19,346 bases of DNA from Oehlia diaphana (GCA_003833135.1 QZLH01001223.1:8234-27579); one strand, 5' to 3'. Counted from the first letter of the stretch, positions 1 to 9,877 are shown. Translations and numbers: made by a program. Notes: generated from the sequence alone by a model not told the origin.

Positions 1-126
1 CCAATAAATTACTGTAGACTTACTACAGTGAATATGAGATGCTATTTTTTCATAACCCCACTTTGGACCTGCTTCATGTTCATGTAAAAAAACAATTTCA
101 TATCGTTTATTAAGAGGAAGAGCCAT
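1..126 (-). CDS. Tc1/mariner-type transposase, N-terminus (runs off the window)
   Basis: Reading the minus strand from the ATG at 126-124 gives 42 uninterrupted codons up to the window edge. The peptide starts MALPLNKRYEIVFLHEHEAG and continues through GYEKIASHIHCSKSTVIYW. This fits the N-terminal helix-turn-helix DNA-binding region of Tc1/mariner-family transposases: a basic start, a 'hExxAG' helix, then an 'IA..I.CSKSTV' recognition helix. In the family this domain binds the terminal inverted repeats, and a DDE catalytic domain follows; that part would lie outside the window. The gene sits about 130-170 bp inside a putative transposon end at 251-299, which is the expected geometry. Whether the full gene is intact cannot be seen. 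Confidence 0.72.
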   Translation of the reverse strand, partial: MALPLNKRYEIVFLHEHEAGPKWGYEKIASHIHCSKSTVIYW

Positions 127-299
127 TTTTTATGGCGTAAAGTTGTCAATCATCTAACTCCTGATTTATATGTTATACGAACCTATAAATTTACAGATGA
201 TCAAGATTATCATTGATCTTGAATCCTAGAAATTTTTATGGTAGGTTATCACATGATTTCGGAAAATATTTGGGGGTCGGATACTTATGATTCCGACTA
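1..299 (-). mobile_element. Tc1/mariner-like transposon, 5' end (partial)
   Basis: This combines the transposase start with an apparent terminal region at about 251-299. On the minus strand the outer end reads TAGTCGGAATCATAAGTATC followed by CGACCCCC, preceded by TA. Tc1-type elements insert at TA and often have ends of the form CAGT..., so TA/TAGT is plausible. The opposite end lies outside the window, so terminal inversion cannot be confirmed and the boundary is approximate. Confidence 0.55.
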
Positions 300-1229
300 T
301 ATTTAAAACTGATGTATTAAATTGGATTTAAGTTTTACTTTTTTTTTAGAAATTATATCCATTTTTTTTTTATATATTTTCATATTTATTTTGTATTTTT
401 CAGAATATTTATTGCAAGTGAAATATTCATATTAAGGCTTATTACTATAAGAATAACAGAAATTTGCTTTTTTCTTTATCAATTCTACTAGTAAATTAAG
501 ATATATTTCAAATAATTAAATATTATTTATATATAATATAAAAATTAAATAATATATATTTATTTTATTTTAATTTAATAGGTAAGATACTTTAAAAATA
601 ATAAAGATAGTAATTAATTAAATATAGAAATTTTACTATCAAATAGCACTTTATATTTATTAATAAGGTAATAAAATTAGTTTTATTATTTTAATTTTTA
701 GACTGATAAATTACAAATTCAAAATTTTTATTTTTTTTTATATTAAAATAATTGGCCAAATAAAATAGTTTATATTTAATAATATTATGATAACCATATG
801 TAATTATGTATTACAGAAAAATTAAAACAGATACAAATTGCTTTAAAGAAAATTTTTCATTCTGATAAATGAAAAAAAAAATTAGCAATTTTATTTATTT
901 ATTTTATTAAATATTTTACAATTTATTTTCATACCAAAAATTTAATAATTATGATATCATTTAACCTAAAACTTTTAATATATGAATTATTAATCAGATA
1001 ACTAAATTTTATTGGTTAAAAATTTTTGAATTTAAAAATAAAATCCAGGTAGCTTGGTCAAAAAAGGCAATTTGTAATATGAAAATTAACTTACAATTTT
1101 ACATCACCTAATTAAAATAAATTAATAAAATTTTGTAAAAAATTGGTTAAGTAATTTAATAAAGATAGTTGAAATATCAATATATATCATATATATTAAT
1201 AAAACTTTTTAATTAAATGCATATTATTA
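300..1229. other. AT-rich intergenic DNA, no gene recognised
   Basis: This stretch consists of very AT-rich sequence with frequent A and T runs and stops in all frames. I see no splice-bounded exons, RNA genes or convincing repeats in it. Confidence 0.6.
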
Positions 1230-1504
1230 GGCTGTTCCAACTTGATTATTTGTTTAACATCCCCCATGCCCTCTATTTTTTAAAAATTTGAGATCTAATA
1301 AACCATATTAATGAATACCCCATCTAATTTTGAAAAAATTTAAAAGCTAATAAACATATAGTGATAAATATTCCCTTTAAATTTTGCCTGAAATTTTCAA
1401 ATTTTCCTATGTTTATCTATTTAGTTTGTTTAATTTAAGCCCCCTCCCCCCTTAATTTTTTCAAAAGGACTGGATGTTAAACAAACAATTAAATTGGAAC
1501 AGCC
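1230..1504. mobile_element. MITE, 275 bp, 33-bp TIRs, TTA target duplication (Tourist/PIF-Harbinger-like)
   Basis: The left terminus (1230-1262) begins GGCTGTTCCAACTTGATTAT. The reverse complement of the right terminus (1472-1504) begins GGCTGTTCCAATTTAATTGT. Over 33 bases only three positions differ, all transitions. The element is bracketed by TTA at 1227-1229 and TTA at 1505-1507. A 3-bp TTA duplication and GG-starting ends are typical of PIF/Harbinger-derived Tourist-like MITEs. The interior has no coding capacity, only T-rich and C-run sequence with loosely repeated 'CTAATAAAC' segments. The boundaries are directly visible; the superfamily is inferred. Confidence 0.85.
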
Positions 1505-3326
1505 TTACTATCAAGTTTTTTTCAAATATCCATCATAATTTTTTTATGAAATGTTATTATTGATTAAAATTCTTTGTCATAATTTAATTTCTGATTTTAT
1601 ATAATTAATATTTGGATAAATTTTGAAGCTATAATTGTAAATTTATCACGTGATTGTCATAATATTACGTTATTGATGAGTAACGTCACGAATAAGCTTA
1701 TCTCAAAAATCTACCAATTAAATTATATCTTCGTCCTAATTGTATTTTTTTTTTAACTTTAATTTTTTACAATTATAATGAACTTTATTTGAAGCTTAAC
1801 AAGACAAAAAATTGAAATGAATTGGATACAATAATAACTATAAAAAAGAAAGATTTTTTCGTTTTACCAAAATGGTTTTCATTATAAATAATATTAAAAG
1901 TGAATAAATTATAAAAAAGTTTAATCTTTAGTTTCTATGAATTCGTTTATGTATTAGAAATAAACAGACGCCTAATAACTATAATAGCAAATGATATTAT
2001 GGAAAGAATTCTGCACATTGATATGCAATTATTTCATTAGATATGTCTTCTTCGAAATAATTCTCGTAACTATCATCAAAATCTTAAAGCCATTTTTTTT
2101 AATACTTTCATATGAAATTTTCATGAATTAAAAATACTGTATAATGGCGGATTACAAATAATTTTAAGGAAATTCATTATCAAGAATTATCATCCATGAA
2201 AACAAAAAACATTCCATTTATGCTATAGATGTTGTTTCAATGGATCCTTATTTATAATAACATTATCAATAATTATACATGTGCATGTATGTAGTGCATT
2301 TCAGTTAAAATACTGTTGTTACGCGATAACTTTATTGAAATATATTTAATATATTTTTATTAGAAGATAAATAAAAATAAAAATATACAAATAATATAAA
2401 GTAAAATAATGCAAGTTCAAAATAGTTTCATTGATTTAGCAGGTTTACAAATCTTTCAAATTACTTTTAAAATTTATATACTGTAACAATCACCGCCGAT
2501 TATCTTTAGCAATGCTTTTATTATTTAACAACTTTAACGTTAATTGAATGCACGTCATTGATGAGCATTACGTCATGAATATGCTTATCTCCAAAATCTA
2601 CCAACTAAATTCTATCATCAGTGTATAATTATGCCTAAGCATTGTATTTTTTTTTTTAACTTGAAATTTTCACCATTATAATGAATGAACTTTATTTGAA
2701 GCTTAACAAATGAAATAAAAAATTGAAATAAATTGAATACAATGATAACTATAAAAAAAAAGATTTTTTCATTTTACCAAAATGGGTTTCATTATAAATA
2801 ATATTAAAAGTAAATAAATATAAACAAGTTTAATCTTATTCTTAATTCAATTTTAGTTTCTATGAATTCGTTTATGTATTCAAAATAAATAGATGCCTAG
2901 TAACCATAATAAAAATGATATTATGGAAAGAATTCTGCACATTGATATGCATTTATTTCATTAGCATATGTCTTCGAAAAAATTTCGTAACTACTATCAA
3001 AATCCTGTACTCTTTATCTAAATACTTTCATATGAAATTTTTCATGAATTAAAAATACTGTATAATGGCGAATTACAAATAATTTTAAGAAAAAATTCAT
3101 TATCAAGGATTTTTATTCTAAACTACTTATGGAAACAAAAGGATTCTATTTTCGCTGTAGATGTTGTTTTTAATGAGTCCTTATTTATACAATAACATGT
3201 GATTGCATGTAGAACATTTCAGGTTGTTACGCCGACAACTTTATTGAAATATATTTAATATATTTATTATTCTAAGATAAATAAAAATAATTTTTTTTTT
3301 TTTACAGATAATATAAAGTAAAATAA

Positions 3327-3344
3327 TTATGTATCTAGTTCAAA
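3327..3344 (-). pseudogene. Remnant of the last codons of an Hsp70-like gene (array unit 2)
   Basis: On the minus strand this reads codons for F-E-L-D-T followed by TAA. It lies at the position in the repeat unit equivalent to the end of Hsp70-like A, which reads F-K-L-D-M-TAA at 5605-5622. The flanking 3' UTR-like sequence (TAAAATAATTA, then ATTGAAATATATTTAATATA) also matches. Only the coding tail is recognisable; upstream coding sequence has decayed or was never included. Confidence 0.5.
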
Positions 3345-4294
3345 CTTCAAATTTAGTTTCATTGGTTTAGTGGGATCAAATTTTTTCAAAATTACTTTTT
3401 AATTACAAGGTTGAAAAAATGTTAAAAATTTATATATTATTAACCGCTGATGATATTTAACAGTGTTTTATTATTTTGCAACTTTGATAATAATATCCAC
3501 CTGATAGGTTTAGCACGACGTCATTGAGCATTTACAGTACGTCATGAATAAGCTTATATCAAAATCCACCAATTAAATTCTATCTTCAGGAGCACATTAT
3601 CATGCCTAGGCATTGTATTTTTTTTTTTTTAACTTTAAATTTTCACCATTATAATGAACTTTATTTGAAGCTTAACAAATGAAATAAAAAATTGAAATAA
3701 ACTGTATACAATGATAATATAAAAAAAAAGATTTTTCGTTTTACCAAAATGGTTTTCATTATAAATAATATTAAAAGTAAATAAATATAAACAAGTTTAA
3801 TCTTATTCTTAATTCAATTTTAGTTTCTATGAATTCGTTTATGTATTCAAAATAAACAGACGCCTAGTAACCATAATAAAAAAATGATATTATGGAAAGA
3901 ATTCTGCATGTTGATATGCAATTATTTCATTAGCATATGTCTTCGAAAAAATTTCGTAACTATTATCAAAATCTTGTACTCTTTATCTAAATACTTTCAT
4001 ATGAAATTTTCATGAATTAAATACTGTATAATGGCGAATTGCAAATAATTTTAAGAAAATTCATTATCAAGGATTTTCATTCCAAACTACTTATGGAAAC
4101 AAAAGGATTCTATTTTCGTTATAGATGTTGTTTTGAATGAGTCCTTATTTATACAATAACATGTGCATGTATGCATTTCAGTTTAAAATACTGTTGTTAC
4201 GCCGATAACTTCATTGAAATATATTTAATATATTTATTATTCTAAGATAAATAAAAATAAATTTTTTTTTTACAGATAATATAAAGTAAAATAA

Positions 4295-4312
4295 TTATGT
4301 ATCTAGTTCAAA
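4295..4312 (-). pseudogene. Remnant of the last codons of an Hsp70-like gene (array unit 3)
   Basis: This has the same minus-strand F-E-L-D-T-stop remnant as unit 2, in the same position of the repeat. Its neighbourhood is near-identical to that of unit 2, which suggests the two units duplicated from one another after the gene tail had already been captured. Confidence 0.5.
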
Positions 4313-5063
4313 CTTCAAATTTAGTTTCATTGGTTTAGCGGATTTATTACAAATTTTTTCAAAATTACTTTTTAGTTACAAGGTTTAAAAAATGTTAAAA
4401 AATTTATATATTATTAGTGATAGTCACCGCTGATGATATTTAGCAGTGTTTTATTATTTATCAACTTTAATAATAATATCTTGATATATTAGCACGACGT
4501 CATTGATGAGAATTTATGTCATGAATAAGCTTATTTCAAAATCCACCAATAAAATTCTATCATCAGTGAGTGCATCAGTATAATTTTGCCTAAGCATTGT
4601 ATTTTTTTTAAACTTTAATTTTTCACAAATATAATGAACTTTATTTGAAGCTTAACAAAATAAAAAATTGAAATAAATTGGATGTGATAATAATTTTTTT
4701 TTTTAAAAATGGATTTTTTCATTTTACCAAAATAGTTTTCATTATAAATAACATTAATAAATATAAATAAGTAAGTTTAATCTTATTCTTCATTCAATTT
4801 AGTTTCTATGAATTCGTTTATGCATTCAATAAAGAAACGCCTAGTAACCATAATAAAAATGATATTATAGAAAGAATTCCGCGCTTTATTTCATTAGCAT
4901 ATGTCTGAAATAATTTCGTATCAATTATCAAAATCTTGTACTCTTTTATCTAAGTACTTTTCATGTGAAGTTTTAATGAATTAAAAATACTGTATAATGA
5001 CATCAAAATTTCATTCTGAACTACTTATGGAAACAAAAACATTCTATTTTTACTATAGATATT

Positions 5064-5239
5064 TTTATTTTATTTTTATCATGAAGACAGAAACCGGGAT
5101 TACAAGTAAAAGGTAGAAGTATGGATTACAAAAACAATACTAAACTACACGATACGAGTTGATCCGACCCCCAAAGGTGTTGTCCCGCCTAATATTTACC
5201 AACTACTCTAGGCGTAACCGAGCTACCCACCCTCATGAC
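5064..5239 (-). mobile_element. tRNA-derived SINE with 17-bp target-site duplication
   Basis: Comparison with array unit 3 shows an extra segment here, flanked by TTTTTACTATAGATATT (5047-5063) and TTTTTCCTATAGATATT (5240-5256). This is a 17-bp direct repeat with one mismatch, typical of target-primed retrotransposition. On the minus strand the head carries an A-box-like GGTAGCTCGGTTACG (5227-5213) and a B-box-like GGGGGTCGGATC (5172-5161), the internal RNA polymerase III promoter of tRNA genes. The other end is an A/T-rich tail (5064-5080). The segment is noticeably more GC-rich than its surroundings. It is non-coding and would depend on a LINE for movement. The tRNA of origin was not identified. 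Confidence 0.75.
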
Positions 5240-5329
5240 TTTTTCCTATAGATATTGTTTTAAATGAAACTCTATTTATAATAACTATCAATAGCACGTG
5301 CAGTATGTAGTGCATTTAGAATACTGTTG

Positions 5330-5516
5330 CCCTGTAAAAAAAGTCAATCCGTTTTTTTTTATTCCATCTTTTTTCCGCAAAATGCTCATATTTCCGGAAT
5401 TAATAATTTTATATCACGGAATTTATCGAATTATTTACATTTTCCGTGAATGAATCCGTGAAAGGCTCATTTTTACGGAGTTTTTACAGAAATAACGGAT
5501 AAAATTTTTTATAGGG
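5330..5516. mobile_element. MITE-like insertion, 187 bp, imperfect TIRs
   Basis: Relative to array unit 3, the sequence ACTGTTG|TTACGCC is interrupted here. The left end reads CCCTGTAAAAAAAGTCAATC, then CG. The reverse complement of the right end reads CCCTATAAAAAATTTTATCC, then G. The termini are therefore about 21-22 bp imperfect inverted repeats. The interior holds repeated CCGTGAA/TTTCCGGAA-type sequence and no ORF. Three extra bases (ATG, 5517-5519) after the right end versus TTG before the left end may be a short, mutated target duplication. The transposon superfamily is not assigned. Confidence 0.65.
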
Positions 5517-5604
5517 ATGTTACTCCGATAATTTTATTGAAATATATTTAATGTATTTATAAAATAAAAAAATATTTTTTTACAAAATGATATAAATAAA
5601 ATAA

Positions 5605-7851
5605 TTACATATCAAGCTTAAATGTGGTGTCAAACATAGCTTCAGTACCAGAATTATAAGCAGTAACATCAATTTCCACATTACCAAAAATCATAGTAAA
5701 TAAAATAGAGCGATCATCATCATTTGTAGAATCAGGTAATTCAACTGACCAGTTACCGAGTGTTTTAACATCAGGATCATCACAAAATTTAGCATCATCT
5801 TGTGGTGTAACATATAAATCCAAACCCATTTTACGTTGAGTTGCATCATAAGAAATAAATGATTGATATACCTTATCATTAACGTTCATTTGCGTGCCTC
5901 GTTTTACTAATCTCTCAAACGCAATAATCCTACCATCATCAAGTCTCCTATCTATCGGATCACCATCTCGCCATTTACGTGCAACGTCAGTTCCTATAAC
6001 AAAAAAAAAATTTTAATGTATAGACTTATCATTTAATTATAAAGTGATAAATCTTACCGTAGGTCCACTTCAAAACACGTGTAGAAACAACCTCTTCTCT
6101 CAAGCCATATTCAACAGCTAATATGAATAAAATTTTAAAATCATAATTCTTAATCAAAAATTAAATAAAGATAATAATTATTCTTCTACATTCTTACCTC
6201 CTCTAATTACAGCAATAACAGGATGAGGTGGTATAGAAATAAGTTTAACTTTTGATTTAAATTCTTGTTTAATTCTTGATTGTAAATATTTTGACTCGCT
6301 AAATCCGCCAACCATTAATATTGCAGAGCAATTATTATTACTCAAATGTAATTGAGAATCAATTAATCTAATAATCTTTTTTACAACGGGATCAAACATT
6401 TTTTTAACGTCATCAAATTTTAAATAGACACTCCATTCATCTTCATCCATCTTATCAAAATATTCTCCTTTACAATACTGTTTTATAACAGGACAAAGTT
6501 CTAAAAAAAACAAAGATAAGTTAGATTTTTCAAAAATAAATAATAAATAATTTTTAATAAATCATCTTTTAATGTATTACCGTCTAATTCCAATTCGGTA
6601 TCCTCATATCCTGATGGATCTCCAGTAAATTTCATTTTAACCATTCTAACAAATTCTTGTACCATATATTGAAGTTGACAATAATGATTTTCTCTAACTT
6701 GACTAATTGCATTTGCTCCAACTTTACTTTCTAAAAATTTAAGAAATTCTTGATCTACAAAACTACCGCCACAATAATCTCCACTTCTTTCCGTGATTTC
6801 ACTTAATGTTTCACCTTCCAAAAGTTGTCTTGTTGTTAAATCTACTGTACCACCACCGCAGTCAACAATCATAAAGTTTGCTAACAAACAAAAAGAATCA
6901 ATAAAAGAAATAATTTCAATTACTAATTATAAGTATTTACTACTTACCACCAACCGACAAATTGTGTTCCTTAAAAGATTTCATACAATGAACTGCGGCA
7001 GCTTCGGCTGTTTATATAACGAAAGTTTTTAAATCTATTTATAAATAACACGTGATAAACGATGAATTGTACATACGTTCTGTTATAAATTTCACATTTC
7101 GAGCAAATTGGTCTTTCAATAATCCTGCTTTATAAGCGCATTCTCTCATAACCAAAATCGCATTATCATCAAATTCAGCAGGAATCTTTTATATTAAAGA
7201 ATTATCTTTAATTAATTTGATGATATAAATTCACTAAAAAAAAATAAGTAAATTAACTTACCGTAAAAACAAGTAAAACTTGAGTGAAAAAATTAACTTT
7301 CCAACAATCATCTATTTTATTTTTTACAACTTTACCAAATTCATGGAGATAATCAGTAATAGCTCTTTTATAATCAAGTCCTTTTGGTAAAGAAGGTTTG
7401 TTTGTCATTTTTCCTAAATATAATTTAAATAATTCAACAGGTTTTTTATCAATTACTTTCTTTCTTTTTGGTCGCTTGGCTAATGCTGAAAATCCCCACG
7501 ATTGAACACTCTTAAGATCGTCATCATATAATAATACTGTTGGAGTTTTAAATCGTCCAGCATATTCTTGCCAATCTGTATGTGTAAAAATTTCTTTGTC
7601 TTTACTTTTTGTGTGCGTGTATGCGAAGCCCTTGATAAAAATCAAATTGATATTTTAACTCTTTGTTTTGTACTGAATAACAACAAATAGTAACCTACCG
7701 AATAAGTGGTTCCAAAATCTATTAAATTAAATTTGCAACGAAATTAATGATTATAACAGGAAATGATATATTAAATATATATAAATGGTCGTAAACGAAT
7801 ACGTTGCTTACCGATACTAACAATGACACGATAATCTGACGCTTTGGACAT
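5605..7851 (-). CDS. Hsp70-like ATPase A (HSPA12-type), nine exons, 549 aa
   Basis: Spliced model on the minus strand, coding exons in order: 7851-7812, 7718-7699, 7630-7262, 7185-7077, 7007-6948, 6880-6581, 6500-6198, 6117-6058, 5993-5605. They total 1650 bases. Every intron is 64-93 bp with GT...AG ends, and all phases join. Hsp70 nucleotide-binding motifs are present: phosphate-1 IDFGTTYSG (residues 13-21), phosphate-2 VDCGGGTVDLT (205-215) with both aspartates, and adenosine-site VGGFSES (363-369). The DCGGGTVDL form, a later IRGAVEYGL/LKWTYG segment and a beta-rich C-terminus (LFTMIFGNVEIDV) fit the HSPA12-like branch rather than canonical chaperones, and no classical substrate-binding domain or EEVD tail is seen. 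A basic KRPKRKK stretch (72-78) could be a nuclear signal. In the family this domain binds and hydrolyses ATP; client and partner are unknown. It is divergently paired with coiled-coil A, 592 bp away, and is a paralogue of the gene at 12566-14875. A canonical Hsp70 is unlikely. Confidence 0.88.
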
Positions 7852-7865
7852 GTTTATTGTTTAAC

Positions 7866-7935
7866 AAAAAGAAAGTATAATGGTAAGAATTTTGAAAAAT
7901 CCAATAACGTTTTAAAGAGTTGACTAAATCACGTG
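7866..7935 (-). promoter_or_regulatory. Start-proximal element and CACGTG box of Hsp70-like A
   Basis: On the minus strand ATTCTTACCATTATACTTTC lies just upstream of the ATG (7890-7866), and CACGTG lies at 7935-7930. The paralogous gene B has ATTCTTGTCATTATAACTTT at 12532-12551 and CATGTGATCTGG at 12445, compared with CACGTGATTTAG here. Conservation between two otherwise diverged promoters suggests function. CACGTG is the core site of bHLH-type factors; which factor binds is unknown. Confidence 0.5.
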
Positions 7936-8344
7936 GGTTTAATTATATAATACAACTTTATTTCTTTATTTCCAATTTAGTTGATCATAAGATGATTACA
8001 AAATAATATTTCTGGTCCTGCAAAGAGATAACAACGACAGAATTAATATTTATTCTTTCGCATTTTCTATTATTCTTTTTTTTTTCTTCCTGCAAGAAGA
8101 TAATATAAAAAAGGAAGGATTCTTTTTAATTAAAAAAGATTTTCTCACGAAAAAAAAATTCTTAATATTTTTCCCAGTCCTGCAAGTAGAAATCTTTTTA
8201 GTTTCATTGTTCATGATAAGCCACTTTTGGCTTTATTGAAAGATAACGTACGGAATAAAACGCAAGAATTCTGCAACATCAATTTTTTAATAAAAAAAAT
8301 CAAGAACTTTTTTTTCATAATAATTTCCGATAAATAACCGGTTC

Positions 8345-8390
8345 GAAATATCTTCACGTGCACAAGGCATCATCAAATTCATATAAACTT
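8345..8390 (+). promoter_or_regulatory. Conserved E-box plus TATA-like element of coiled-coil A
   Basis: AATATCTTCACGTGCACAAG (8348-8367) is followed by TTCATATAAACTT (8378-8390), 54-66 bp before the ATG. In mirror image, coiled-coil B has AAGTTTATATGAA and then TTGCGCACGTGAAAATATT at the same distance. CATATAAA may act as a TATA box. The pairing of both elements at both genes supports a real core promoter. Confidence 0.6.
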
Positions 8391-8443
8391 TGAAAAAAAA
8401 ACTCTTCTATTTCGAAAGCTATTTTTGCTTCAATTAAAAAATC

Positions 8444-9877
8444 ATGAATACTAGATCTAATAAAAAAAATAATCCACCGTCATCGAGTACTAATGTTAAA
8501 AATAACAAAAATGAAATTTATAAAAAAATGCCAAATTCAACGGAAATGTACTACAATTCGCATCAAACACCTCATAACACATATAACGAAGATTATATTA
8601 ACGAAATAGTTGTTCAATTAAATTCATCGCTTGATAATAACACTAAACTTGAAGCTGAAGCGAGAAAACTTCAAGATGAACTTGACAAATATAAGATAAT
8701 GTGCGATAAATACAAAGAGAAATATATAGAAATGTTAACTAAAAACAATGAAGAAACAAATCAACGTGATGTGGCTATTAAAACTTTGAAGAATGAAATC
8801 AAGGAACGGGAACAACGTTTAAAGAATGTCCAACGCTTAGAAAATCGAGTACAAAATTTAGAAAAAGAAAAAGAAGAGTTAAAAGTTAAAAATAATAACT
8901 TAGTTCAAAGAACTGGCAATTTAGAAACTCAATTAGAAGATCTTACTAAACAAAATGCTTTATTAGAAGACGAGGCGTCAAGTTATCAATCTGCTCTCGG
9001 TGTAGCTACAAATTTTCAACTAGGAGATAATGATCAGAATAATGCTGTGAATTTAAATGAAGATCTTTTAGAATTAAACGACAATATAAAGAAATATGTA
9101 ACAAATTTAAAGCAAGATATTGTTGTAAATATGGAAGAAGTTAAAAAACTTTTATTACATTATAACTGTCCAACTAGAATCCAGAGTCAAAAAGAAGATC
9201 GACTACTTATTCAAGCAGTTTTACACCGGCACGTCATGGAAAAAATTTTCGAATTTGCAAGTCAATATTTTCAAAGCACGGGAAAACATTATCATCTTGA
9301 ATCGGACATTACTAAAAATGAATCCACATTATCCTTATTATTAATTCATGCCTCCAAATGTCGTTCCGGAAATGATGAAGTAACGCGCGTTGGACCATCG
9401 AAATTGCGCCAACAAATCTATTCGGTCCTTAGTAATCGCGGATTTGCCGATATTATTGGAGTAGGTAAAACTCTTCATGAACACCCTTTCATTGCTTACC
9501 ATAAGGAAGAATTAAACAAAATTATGAATAAACTACGTGTGATCAATAGTAATCAAAAGAAAACCACTTCTGAAAATTTGGCAGCGACTATCATTCGTGA
9601 AGTTGTAAAGATATTTTGGTTTAGATTGAAAGTTCAGGAACCTGTTGTACAATATAGTTGGATTCAGAATAATACATTAGTGGATAAAACATTAATGGAA
9701 GTAACCAATTTGGATGATAAAGATGAAGTTGTAAATTCATATGTTGATTTATGTTTCTTCCCTTTAATTGGAAGAGATATTGATTCAAATAATCGAAAAA
9801 TATATACTCTTGCAAAGGTTATCGCAAAACCAACATCAAATTTAAGAGCATCAACAAGACAACAACTAAATTACTAA
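8444..9877 (+). CDS. Coiled-coil protein A, 477 aa, unrecognised family
   Basis: This is a single uninterrupted ORF. The first ATG follows the conserved promoter elements by about 55 bp, which supports this start. Residues 1-50 are polar and low-complexity and carry a small motif MPNSTEMYYN (29-38) that is shared with gene B as MPLSTEMHYN. Residues about 55-185 are rich in E, K, Q, N and L with heptad-like spacing, a long coiled coil. A block at about 149-193 (NNNLVQR...QLEDLTKQNALLEDEA...YQSALGVATNFQL) is almost identical in gene B. The remainder (205-465) is predicted globular and mostly helical by composition, with conserved segments CRSGNDEVTRVGPSKLRQQI and NLAATIIREVVKIFWFRLKV. I do not recognise this domain. 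Compared with gene B it has a shorter N-terminal part and lacks the Q-rich C-terminal tail. It is divergently paired with Hsp70-like A, suggesting joint expression. Confidence 0.9.
   Translation: MNTRSNKKNNPPSSSTNVKNNKNEIYKKMPNSTEMYYNSHQTPHNTYNEDYINEIVVQLNSSLDNNTKLEAEARKLQDELDKYKIMCDKYKEKYIEMLTKNNEETNQRDVAIKTLKNEIKEREQRLKNVQRLENRVQNLEKEKEELKVKNNNLVQRTGNLETQLEDLTKQNALLEDEASSYQSALGVATNFQLGDNDQNNAVNLNEDLLELNDNIKKYVTNLKQDIVVNMEEVKKLLLHYNCPTRIQSQKEDRLLIQAVLHRHVMEKIFEFASQYFQSTGKHYHLESDITKNESTLSLLLIHASKCRSGNDEVTRVGPSKLRQQIYSVLSNRGFADIIGVGKTLHEHPFIAYHKEELNKIMNKLRVINSNQKKTTSENLAATIIREVVKIFWFRLKVQEPVVQYSWIQNNTLVDKTLMEVTNLDDKDEVVNSYVDLCFFPLIGRDIDSNNRKIYTLAKVIAKPTSNLRASTRQQLNY

Larger units (their letters stand above)
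1655..5580. repeat. Tandem array of four ~0.9-1 kb units related to the Hsp70-like A gene tail
   Basis: A block beginning near a 'CGTCATTGATGAG' motif and an AAGCTTA anchor recurs with the anchor at 1694, 2581, 3550 and 4527, giving spacings of 887, 969 and 977 bp. Shared landmarks in each unit include GAACTTTATTTGAAGCTTAA, TTTCTATGAATTCGTTTATG, a 'GAAAGAATTC' block and ATTGAAATATATTTAATATA (2333, 3241, 4211 and, as ...ATGTA, 5536). Units 2 and 3 are the most alike; unit 1 is more diverged at its start. Unit 4 is lengthened by two insertions (5064-5239 and 5330-5516). The last landmark of unit 4 runs directly into the 3' UTR and coding end of the minus-strand Hsp70-like gene. No long ORF is present in any unit. 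Confidence 0.85.
7852..8443. promoter_or_regulatory. Shared divergent promoter region A (Hsp70-like A / coiled-coil A)
   Basis: This 592-bp gap separates two start codons facing away from each other. It contains CACGTG boxes near each gene (7930-7935 and 8355-8360). A motif of the form TYCTGCAA occurs at 8016-8023, within the near-palindrome TTCCTGCAAGAA at 8087-8098, at 8178-8185 and at 8269-8276. Long T and A runs fill the rest. The other intergenic region (11915-12565) also has the TTCTGCA/TGCAGGA motif, at 12083, 12237 and 12246. Confidence 0.5.

Noticed and set aside
271..284. TGGGGGTCGGATAC, similar to the B-box region of the SINE at 5161-5172
   Set aside because: No A-box, tail or target duplication accompanies it, and it fits better as part of the Tc1-like transposon end; about a dozen shared bases can be chance.
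1655..5580. CRISPR-like or centromeric satellite array
   Set aside because: Units are about 0.9-1 kb with no short repeat-spacer pattern, there are only four diverged copies, and they relate to an adjacent gene tail.
5691..5879. 62-residue minus-strand ORF
   Set aside because: It lies in an alternative frame inside exon 9 of the Hsp70-like A gene, whose own frame has clear family similarity and a matching paralogue.
6793..7032. Plus-strand ORF of 79 codons
   Set aside because: It is antisense to exons 5-6 and the intervening intron of Hsp70-like A; no independent support.
9621..9815. Minus-strand ORF of 64 codons inside coiled-coil A
   Set aside because: It is an antisense shadow of a well-supported coding frame.
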